In this document: in pieces, positions 57,764 through 64,000 of the stretch
How the letters are laid out: each line of letters starts with the position of its first letter
Numbering within the stretch: the stretch's first letter is position 1
Assembly: GCA_016710435.1 (NCBI GenBank)
Contig: JADJVV010000001.1
Location: forward strand, 2,378,501-2,442,500
Reading direction: 5' to 3'
Source of the DNA: Hyphomicrobiales bacterium
GTDB lineage: Bacteria; Pseudomonadota; Alphaproteobacteria; Rhizobiales; Aestuariivirgaceae
DNA: 64,000 nucleotides
Translations under genes and position numbers: made by a program
The notes under the pieces: generated by a model
Databases searched by the model: none
Told to the model about the DNA's origin: nothing
Seen by the model: only the letters and a program-made list of their open reading frames with translations

Positions 57764-59013
57764 AGCGCCCGCCAGCCGATATCGTGGCGGCAGAAGCCGC
57801 CCGCGAAGTCGATGGTGGCCACAGCCGCATAGGCGCGCTGCTGCGCCTCCTTCACCGTGGAGCCAAGTGCGGTGACATTGAGGACGCGACCGCCGTTGGA
57901 CACGAGTTGCCCATTCCGCAGCGCCGTGCCCGCATGGAACACTTCAACGCCTTGGGGAGAATCATTCTCCAGGCCCTTGATCGGATTCCCTTTTTGCACG
58001 GTGCCGGGATAGCCTTTGGCGCATAGGCAAACGGTCAGCGCAGTTTGGTCCTTCCAGCGCACGCTCATCTTGTCGAGCGTGCCATCGACAGTGGCGAGCA
58101 GCAGCGTCAGCAGGTCAGACTTCAGGCGCGGCATGAGCACCTGCGTTTCGGGATCGCCGAAGCGCGCGTTGTATTCGATGAGCTGCGGGCCACTCGTGGT
58201 TAGCATCAGTCCGGCATAGAGCACACCCTTGTAGGGATGCCCCGACTCGGCGAGCGCCTTCACGGTGGGCTTGACGATCTTTTCGAGCGACTCGACAATG
58301 AGCTGAGGCGTCATGCAGGGTGCGGGCGAATAGGCACCCATGCCGCCCGTGTTGGGTCCGGTGTCGCCATCGCCAAGGCGCTTGTGGTCCTGCGCCGTGG
58401 TGAGCGGCAGCACGTTCACGCCATCGCTGAGCACGAAGTAGCTCGCCTCTTCGCCTTCCAGGAATTCTTCGACCACGCAGGAAGCCTCGCCGAAGCGGCC
58501 GTCCCAGATGTCGCGCAACGCGGCCTCCGCCTCCGCCAGCGTCAGGGCGACCGTGACACCCTTGCCCGCCGCAAGACCATCCGCCTTGATGACGATGGGC
58601 GCACCCTGCTGGCGCACATAGGCGAGCGCTGCATCATGCGCGGTGAACCGCTCATAGGCGGCGGTGGGAATGCCGGCGGCGCGGCAGATGTCCTTGGTGA
58701 AACCCTTCGAGCCTTCCAGTTGGGCGGCATAGCGCGTGGGGCCAAAGGCCTTGATGCGCGCCGCCGTGAGGTCATCGACAAGACCCGCAACCAATGGCGC
58801 TTCCGGGCCAACCATCACGAGGCCGATGGTGTTGTCCTGGCAAAAGCGGATCACCGCAGCATGATCGGTCACATCAAGATCTACGTTGCGGCCAAGCTGT
58901 GCCATGCCGGGATTGCCCGGAGCGCAGTAGAGCGTGTCGAGCAGCGGGCTGGCGGCAATGGCCCAGGCCAGCGCGTGTTCACGCCCGCCCGACCCGATGA
59001 GCAGCACGTTCAT
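57760..59013 (-). CDS. purD: Phosphoribosylamine-glycine ligase
   Basis: A 417-residue ATP-grasp enzyme of purine synthesis. It starts MNVLLIGSGGREHALAWA and contains VIKADGLAAGKGVTVA, the GARS signature NARFGDPETQVLMPRL, and FVLSDGVNVLPL. Length is normal. It overlaps the TPP enzyme gene upstream by four bases, an unusual neighbour for a purine gene. Confidence 0.95.
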   Translation of the reverse strand: MNVLLIGSGGREHALAWAIAASPLLDTLYCAPGNPGMAQLGRNVDLDVTDHAAVIRFCQDNTIGLVMVGPEAPLVAGLVDDLTAARIKAFGPTRYAAQLEGSKGFTKDICRAAGIPTAAYERFTAHDAALAYVRQQGAPIVIKADGLAAGKGVTVALTLAEAEAALRDIWDGRFGEASCVVEEFLEGEEASYFVLSDGVNVLPLTTAQDHKRLGDGDTGPNTGGMGAYSPAPCMTPQLIVESLEKIVKPTVKALAESGHPYKGVLYAGLMLTTSGPQLIEYNARFGDPETQVLMPRLKSDLLTLLLATVDGTLDKMSVRWKDQTALTVCLCAKGYPGTVQKGNPIKGLENDSPQGVEVFHAGTALRNGQLVSNGGRVLNVTALGSTVKEAQQRAYAAVATIDFAGGFCRHDIGWRAL

Positions 59014-60647
59014 GGCTTCAATTGGACGTTGGACGACAGCGCGATGCGGCTGGAGCGCACATGCAGGACTGCGGGGCCGGGTGCGGCGAGGAAGGCGGAG
59101 ACGGTCCCGTCCACGTCATTGTCGCCACGCGCGATGGAGAACGAGGCCGCGCCGAAGGACTTTGCCCAATCATCGAAATCCGGGTTCTTCAAATCCGTGC
59201 CCGAGATGCGTCCCGGGAATTCGCGCTCCTGGTGGGTGCGGATCGTGCCGTAGATGCCGTTGTTGGAGATGACGATCTTGGGCGCGGCACCGCTCGCCAT
59301 GGCGGTTGCGATTTCCTGCCCGGTCATCAGCACGCCGCCGTCGCCGACAAAGCAGATGGCGGTGCGCTTCGGATCGCTGATCGAAGCCGCAACGGCCCCC
59401 GGCACGCCAAGGCCCATGGCGCCGACAATGCCGCCGATCAGCGTGTTGTCGGGCGTCATCTTCCAGTGGCGGTGAACCCAGGTGGAGATATTGCCCGCGT
59501 CCGTCACCACGATGGCGTCCCTGGGCGCAAGGCGGGAGAGGGAATCCACAACGACGCCAAAATCCATGCCATCCGGCGCATCGACCGGCTTGTAGACCTG
59601 CAAGTCCCTCACCACGCCATTGAGGCTGCTGATCCAGGCTTCGCGCCCGGCCGAAACCACGCGCGGCGACTGCGCCAGCCCCGCCAGCACCGCCACCGGA
59701 TCGGCAATCAGTCCAAGATCAGTGCGGAACACGTGGCCGATGGGCTTGCCGTCAGGATAGACATGCACCAGCGTCTGCTTCGGTGCGGGGCATTCGGGGA
59801 AAGTGTAGCCAAGGCTCGCCACGTCACCGAGGCGCGTGCCGATGGCGAGGATGAGGTCTGCCTCCTGCAGGGCCTTGCGATGGGCGGCGAGTGCGCCAAA
59901 GCCCAGGTGTCCGGCATAGAGAGGCGAGGCGTTGTCGAAGATTTCCTGGTTCTTCCACGTCACGGCAACGGGAAGGCGCTGCGCCTCGGCAAAGCGCTTG
60001 ATCGCGGCCTTGCCCGCGGCACTGCGCAAGGCTCCGCCCACCACAAGCACCGGGCGCTCGCTCGCATCAATGACCTGCTGGATGCGCGCCAGATCGGAGG
60101 CCGAGACGCCGACCGTCGCCAGCGGAAACACCACCGGCTCTTTCTCGTCCACCGGGTCGTCGAGCATGTCTTCCGGCAGGGACAGCACCACGGGTCCGGG
60201 AATGCCCTGCTGCGCAAGGCGGAAACTGCGCGGCAGGATTTCATGGAGCTTGCGGCCGTCGGTGATCTCGAACACGCCCTTCGCCATGGAACCGAGGAAG
60301 CGCTCGTAATCCACTTCCTGGAAAACGCCACGCGTGCGTTCGGCGCGCGCCACCTGGCCCACCAGCAGGATGACCGGCAGCCCATCCTGATCGGCCATGT
60401 GAACGGCGATGGAGGCGTTCGTGGCACCAGGCCCGCGGCTCACCATGAACACGGCAGGCTCGCCCGTCAGCTTCGCTTCGGCGCAAGCCATGAAACCGGC
60501 GCCCCCTTCATGGCGGCACACCACCACGTCGATGCCGCTCTCGTGCAGGGCATCGAGCAGGGTGAGATAGCTTTCACCCGGCACGCAATAGACGCGCTTG
60601 ATGCCGTGGGCCTTCAGGGATTGGACAATGGTATCTGCTGCGCGCAT
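59010..60647 (-). CDS. Thiamine-pyrophosphate enzyme (acetolactate synthase-like)
   Basis: A 545-residue TPP-dependent enzyme of the acetohydroxyacid synthase fold. N-terminal domain has the activating Glu in VVCRHEGGAGFMACAEA, and the TPP site begins FVGDGGVLMTGQEIATA and ends SNNGIYGTI. The middle domain (about 190-320) is shorter than in true acetolactate synthases. No ilvN regulatory subunit is nearby, so valine synthesis is doubtful; benzoylformate-decarboxylase-like or other roles are possible. Start ATG 60647 has GGAAT before it; one 5 codons upstream is possible. Confidence 0.75.
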   Translation of the reverse strand: MRAADTIVQSLKAHGIKRVYCVPGESYLTLLDALHESGIDVVVCRHEGGAGFMACAEAKLTGEPAVFMVSRGPGATNASIAVHMADQDGLPVILLVGQVARAERTRGVFQEVDYERFLGSMAKGVFEITDGRKLHEILPRSFRLAQQGIPGPVVLSLPEDMLDDPVDEKEPVVFPLATVGVSASDLARIQQVIDASERPVLVVGGALRSAAGKAAIKRFAEAQRLPVAVTWKNQEIFDNASPLYAGHLGFGALAAHRKALQEADLILAIGTRLGDVASLGYTFPECPAPKQTLVHVYPDGKPIGHVFRTDLGLIADPVAVLAGLAQSPRVVSAGREAWISSLNGVVRDLQVYKPVDAPDGMDFGVVVDSLSRLAPRDAIVVTDAGNISTWVHRHWKMTPDNTLIGGIVGAMGLGVPGAVAASISDPKRTAICFVGDGGVLMTGQEIATAMASGAAPKIVISNNGIYGTIRTHQEREFPGRISGTDLKNPDFDDWAKSFGAASFSIARGDNDVDGTVSAFLAAPGPAVLHVRSSRIALSSNVQLKP

Positions 60648-60718
60648 GGCAATTCCGGACATGGTGGGGTTGTGAAGGCCCCCTCATGCCCGAAAAAGCA
60701 TGGCCCTGTCGATAGCCG

Positions 60719-62170
60719 TCAGGGCGCTGCGGCGTTGAGTTTTGCGAGCGCCTTCGCGGCATCTTCGTTGCCCGCGGCCACGGCCTTGTCATACCACTCC
60801 CGCGCCTTCTGCGGATCAGGCTCCAGGCCGCGCACGTTCATGGCGGCATAGACTACCGGGTCATAGGTCTGGCCAGCGCCAAAGGCGCCTTCCGCCGCAC
60901 CCATTCCGTGTGCCTTGATGAAGAACTGCCGGGCCGAGTCAAGGTCGCCCGTCTTGAGCAGGGCTTCGCCCTTTCCGAGCAGCGTCTTGGCCTCGGTGTT
61001 TTCCGCCTCCTGCGGCAGGGGAATGGCCTGCGGCAGCGGCTGGCTGGCCATGGACTGACTTTCCGGCGGTGCACTTGCGGGCTGGACCGTGACTTTGTTG
61101 AGGTCAAGCTCCACCGTCATCTCGCGGGGTGGCGTTGCGGCAACCCCTGTCTTTTCCTCAACACCTGCGACGGCGAGATCAAGCTGCGGCGACTGCGCCT
61201 GCGGAACGACCAGCTTCACACCCTCGATTTCGGTGGGCTTCAGCAGCCACTCGCCGTCGGCCACTTCCGTGCCCTGGGTGAGATAGGCATCGCCCGGCAG
61301 CCCGGTGATCTTGAGGGCCAGCGGCATGTCGGGATCGGCAGGCACGGCGGTCAGCGCCAGCGGAATGGGATTGTTGAGCACGCCGCTCGCGTCCGCCACA
61401 TCGACCCGCGCCATGCGCACCGGCTTCTTGGTGAGCACGGTGCTGCCGCCGTTCTTGACGTTGGCAGCGACCTGGCCCCCGGCCGCGGGTTCTTCGGCAA
61501 CAGGTTTTTGCAGCAGCGCCATGATGGCCGATGCACTGGTGGACGCGCCACTCATGGCGGCGGCATAACCCTGGTGAACCAGCCCCATGTTGGCGCTGGC
61601 CAGCCCGGCAACGCCACCGATGGCGCAGGCCACGGCAAACAGCCCGGCGATGCGAAGCGGCGTCAGCGCGCTGCGCTGGCGCTGCTGTTCAGGGGTGGCT
61701 TGTCGCGCATCCATCTTGCGCTGCCATTCCCGGAAGCGGAGATTGCCATCGTCATTGGCGGCGCGCGGACGCACAGGCTCTGCCTCGCGCTCCATGGTGG
61801 AGAAGGGCGCAACCGCCGGCGATGCGGCCAGGCGCTTGGCCGACTGGAAGCGTTCCTCCAGCCGGCGGCGATAGCTTTCATAGGCTTCCGGCGTCGGCTG
61901 TTCAAACATCGGCGCATGCGCCCGGGCAGAGCGATAGCGGTTGGCAAGTTCCTGACTGTCGTCGTCGCTCATGGCCTTGCCGAACCAGCTCGGTGTCACC
62001 TCGTCCTCAGCTGTCTCTTCGCCTCGGGCTTCCAATGGTTCTTCGTCGTCAAACGTAGGTTCAAGGTCTTCGCCATCATACTCCGCGGCTTCCATGCGGT
62101 CGTTTTCATCAGGCTCGACAACGGACGATTTCTTTTCCCCGGCTGGTGTGGCACGCTTTGATTTGCTCAT
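60719..62170 (-). CDS. Membrane protein with C-terminal TPR/Sel1-like repeats
   Basis: A 483-residue protein. The N-terminus is very acidic (residues 1-65). One membrane segment at about 173-195 (IAGLFAVACAIGGVAGL) is followed by a long Pro/Val/Ala-rich periplasmic linker and, from about 400, Sel1-type repeats (GDLDSARQFFIKAHGMGAAE; DPQKAREWYDKAVAAGNEDA). It is translationally coupled to the periplasmic-binding-protein gene upstream (ATGA). Probable envelope scaffold; function unknown. Confidence 0.65.
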   Translation of the reverse strand: MSKSKRATPAGEKKSSVVEPDENDRMEAAEYDGEDLEPTFDDEEPLEARGEETAEDEVTPSWFGKAMSDDDSQELANRYRSARAHAPMFEQPTPEAYESYRRRLEERFQSAKRLAASPAVAPFSTMEREAEPVRPRAANDDGNLRFREWQRKMDARQATPEQQRQRSALTPLRIAGLFAVACAIGGVAGLASANMGLVHQGYAAAMSGASTSASAIMALLQKPVAEEPAAGGQVAANVKNGGSTVLTKKPVRMARVDVADASGVLNNPIPLALTAVPADPDMPLALKITGLPGDAYLTQGTEVADGEWLLKPTEIEGVKLVVPQAQSPQLDLAVAGVEEKTGVAATPPREMTVELDLNKVTVQPASAPPESQSMASQPLPQAIPLPQEAENTEAKTLLGKGEALLKTGDLDSARQFFIKAHGMGAAEGAFGAGQTYDPVVYAAMNVRGLEPDPQKAREWYDKAVAAGNEDAAKALAKLNAAAP

Positions 62171-63150
62171 TGCCCGTCTCCTTGTTGCAGTTCGGTTTCA
62201 GCACCGGTGGTGCTGGTGGATGCAGATTCGGCAGCGGTGTCCTGCAAGGCAGCCTGTGCCGCCTTGTGCCGGGTCCAACCCGGAATTTCCGCTGTCAGGT
62301 TTGCGTTGATCTTCAATTGCCCGGCATTGCGGAGCAGGGCGGAGGTGAAAGCCTTGAGACGCGCGTCCGTGGCCTTGTCGGCGCCCTTGCTGAACACCAT
62401 CACCGCAAGCGGCGCCGCCACCGTCTCGACATCACCGCCTTCACTGATGAGCGATGGTGCATCGGTGGGCGAAAGCATGATCGGGGAATAGGTAGAGTCG
62501 AGCTGCTTCGGTAGCGCCAGTGGCAGGATTTTGAAGCGCTTCCCATCCAGCCGCGCCGACTTCAGCGCGCTGGCATCCACCAGTGCCGCATCCGCAGAGC
62601 CTTGCGACAACACGGTGAGCGCTTCCGCGTTCTGCCGTGGCACGCGCGCGAAGGAAACATCGGACGCATTGAACAGCAACTCGCCCGCGACGAAGCCCAT
62701 GCTGCCCGTCGGTCCTGTCGCCACACGTTTTCCAGCGAGATCAGCGAGGCTGTCGATGCCCTTGCCCACAACCAATGCCCATTTGATGGATTGCAGGCGA
62801 ACGAGATACGTGACCTTGCCGTCCAGTCCCTGCAGCAAGCCCTGCGCCTGCGCATAAGTGAGCGTGTCGAGCGGCAACAAGGCTGCATCCACGCGGTCGA
62901 GATAGGCCAGATCGGAAACGGCTTGCAGGGTCCCGGCACCGACGATGGGCAGGACGCGGAGGCCCTGTTCATGCTGCACGGTCGCGGCAATACTATTGGC
63001 AAGACCCAGCCACTGCGGATCGGCCGCCATCAGCCCCAGCGTGTTCTGGTTCAATTTGTCGGCGCGTGAATCCGCCGTGGCCGTGTGTGCTGACGCAAAC
63101 AACAGGCCAACCGCGACAACCGCCGCCATGAAGGGCTTCAATTGGCCCAT
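62167..63150 (-). CDS. TAXI-type periplasmic solute-binding protein
   Basis: A 327-residue exported protein. Signal peptide is residues 1-27 (AAVVAVGLLFASAHTATA). The body resembles TAXI (TRAP-associated extracytoplasmic immunogenic) proteins: LPIVGAGTLQAVSDLAYLDR, then LADLAGKRVATGPTGSMGFV. No TRAP membrane subunits are nearby. The C-terminus has a Ser/Thr/Glu tail (ESASTSTTGAETELQ) that the family lacks. It overlaps the Sel1-repeat membrane-protein gene by four bases. Role may be sensing or binding rather than transport. Confidence 0.72.
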   Translation of the reverse strand: MGQLKPFMAAVVAVGLLFASAHTATADSRADKLNQNTLGLMAADPQWLGLANSIAATVQHEQGLRVLPIVGAGTLQAVSDLAYLDRVDAALLPLDTLTYAQAQGLLQGLDGKVTYLVRLQSIKWALVVGKGIDSLADLAGKRVATGPTGSMGFVAGELLFNASDVSFARVPRQNAEALTVLSQGSADAALVDASALKSARLDGKRFKILPLALPKQLDSTYSPIMLSPTDAPSLISEGGDVETVAAPLAVMVFSKGADKATDARLKAFTSALLRNAGQLKINANLTAEIPGWTRHKAAQAALQDTAAESASTSTTGAETELQQGDGQ

Positions 63151-63260
63151 CCACCTACCCCGCGATTGCCGTCCCAGGGTGGGGCACCACGCCCCCTCGA
63201 GGTTAACTCTTCATCAGATTTTGTGGCGCTGGCGGGGCGGAAATGGGGAATTGTGGCGTA

Positions 63261-64000
63261 TCAGCTCCGGCGGTCCAAGGGCAGATAATCCCGAGCTTCC
63301 GGACCGTCATAGAGCGTCAAGGGCCTGATCAGAATGTTGTTTTGCAGTTGTTCCAGGCACTGCACGGTCCACCCCGGAACCCGGCCCGCCGCAAAGATGG
63401 GCACAAACAGGTCCGGCGCGATGCCATTCAGATAGTAAATGACCCCGGAGTAGAAATCGACGTTCACGTTCACCCCGAAGCGCGCATAGGGCCGCATCGC
63501 TTCCACCACAGCCTGCAGGATGGCGAACCACTTGGGTTCTCCCATCTCCCGCGAGAGCTGTTCCACGCCATCGCGCATGTGACGCGCGCGCGGGTCTTCC
63601 GTCCGGTAGACCCGGTGGCCGAAGCCGGTGACGGCATCGCCGGCCGCGCGCTTGGTCTTCACGTAGGCCGCTGCATTCTCCGGCGTGCCGATCTCCTGGG
63701 CCATCTTCATCACGTCCTCGGCCGCTCCACCGTGGGCGGGGCCGGAGAGGGCCGCGATGGCCGCAGTCATGGCGGCATGAAGGTTTGCTTCCGTGCCGAT
63801 AACCACACGACCGGCGAAGGAGGAGGCGTTGCTGCCGTGCTCGGCATGGAGAATGAGGTCGCGGTCCATGAGCTTTGCAGCCGCCTGCGAAGGTTCACGG
63901 CCTGTGAGCATCCAGAGGAAGTGCGCGGCGTGGGAGAGGCCTGCACCGGGTTGCGGCACGGCCCGCCCCGTCCGCACCGCCGCATGGACACCGATGATGA
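63261..64000 (-). CDS. Citrate synthase, C-terminal part (5' end outside window)
   Basis: The frame is open to the last base, so the start lies beyond it. About 246 residues are readable. Catalytic residues are His in LSGPAHGGAAEDV, His in GFGHRVYRTEDPRA and Asp in NVNVDFYSGVIY. The Arg of the C-terminal region (EARDYLPL) completes the pattern. It is of the citrate/2-methylcitrate synthase family; the residues alone do not tell which substrate is used. Confidence 0.87.
   Translation of the reverse strand, partial: IIGVHAAVRTGRAVPQPGAGLSHAAHFLWMLTGREPSQAAAKLMDRDLILHAEHGSNASSFAGRVVIGTEANLHAAMTAAIAALSGPAHGGAAEDVMKMAQEIGTPENAAAYVKTKRAAGDAVTGFGHRVYRTEDPRARHMRDGVEQLSREMGEPKWFAILQAVVEAMRPYARFGVNVNVDFYSGVIYYLNGIAPDLFVPIFAAGRVPGWTVQCLEQLQNNILIRPLTLYDGPEARDYLPLDRRS

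Overview
The window is high-GC, densely packed DNA from an alphaproteobacterium, most likely a free-living member of the Hyphomicrobiales/Rhizobiales. The reasons are many solute-binding-protein transporters with attached catabolic genes, ATGA and GTGA stop-start overlaps, a Tat-exported binding protein, autotransporters and a DUF1989 gene. Genus cannot be read from the sequence.

Layout. (1) 3-5423 (+): a carbohydrate ABC importer (binding protein cut by the window edge, two permeases, ATPase) followed by an ABM-domain protein, an HpcH/HpaI aldolase and a D-2-hydroxyacid dehydrogenase, all overlapping or abutting: a sugar or sugar-acid uptake and cleavage operon. (2) 5424-9307: an envelope segment with a secreted protein ending in a Ser-Ala dipeptide tail and an LtaS/OpgB-like membrane sulfatase-fold transferase. 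(3) 9308-16897: a minus-strand operon (HisD-family dehydrogenase, amidase, Pot-type importer) divergent from an XRE-cupin regulator, with an 18-bp palindrome in the shared promoter region. (4) 17278-24878 (-): a tight seven-gene operon of E1-alpha, E1-beta and E2 of a 2-oxoacid dehydrogenase, an M24 (creatinase-fold) hydrolase with one metal-ligand Asp replaced by Cys, a CobW-type GTPase, a beta-hydroxyacid dehydrogenase and a ketopantoate-reductase-like enzyme. (5) 25331-34929 (+): butanediol-dehydrogenase-like and other oxidoreductases plus a CUT2-type importer in which ATPase and one permease are fused and a second permease is separate. (6) 34933-36636 (-): a winged-helix DNA-binding domain joined to a whole ABC-type solute-binding domain, the most unusual protein here. 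It is divergent from a frameshifted VOC protein and an intradiol dioxygenase with a broken N-terminus (36714-38091).

(7) 38130-41164: a repeat-rich autotransporter gene bounded by an intact tRNA-Val(CAC) gene and a 45-bp remnant of the same tRNA, each followed by the same 29-bp sequence. This looks like the scar of a tRNA-targeted insertion or of a tRNA locus duplication. (8) 41277-64000 is mostly core: esterase, phosphoglycolate phosphatase, succinate-semialdehyde dehydrogenase, ribose-5-phosphate isomerase, glutathione reductase, a second autotransporter, DUF1989 with a P-loop protein, ileS-lspA-lipoprotein-mutL, rsmD, tadA, patatin, purD, a TPP enzyme, a Sel1/TPR membrane protein with a TAXI-type binding protein, and the end of a citrate synthase gene.

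The first 36 kb is a chain of import-plus-catabolism modules, three of them ABC importers, each placed with its own enzymes and, for two of them, an adjacent regulator. From about 41 kb the content is housekeeping. All calls come from reading the sequence; no database search was run.
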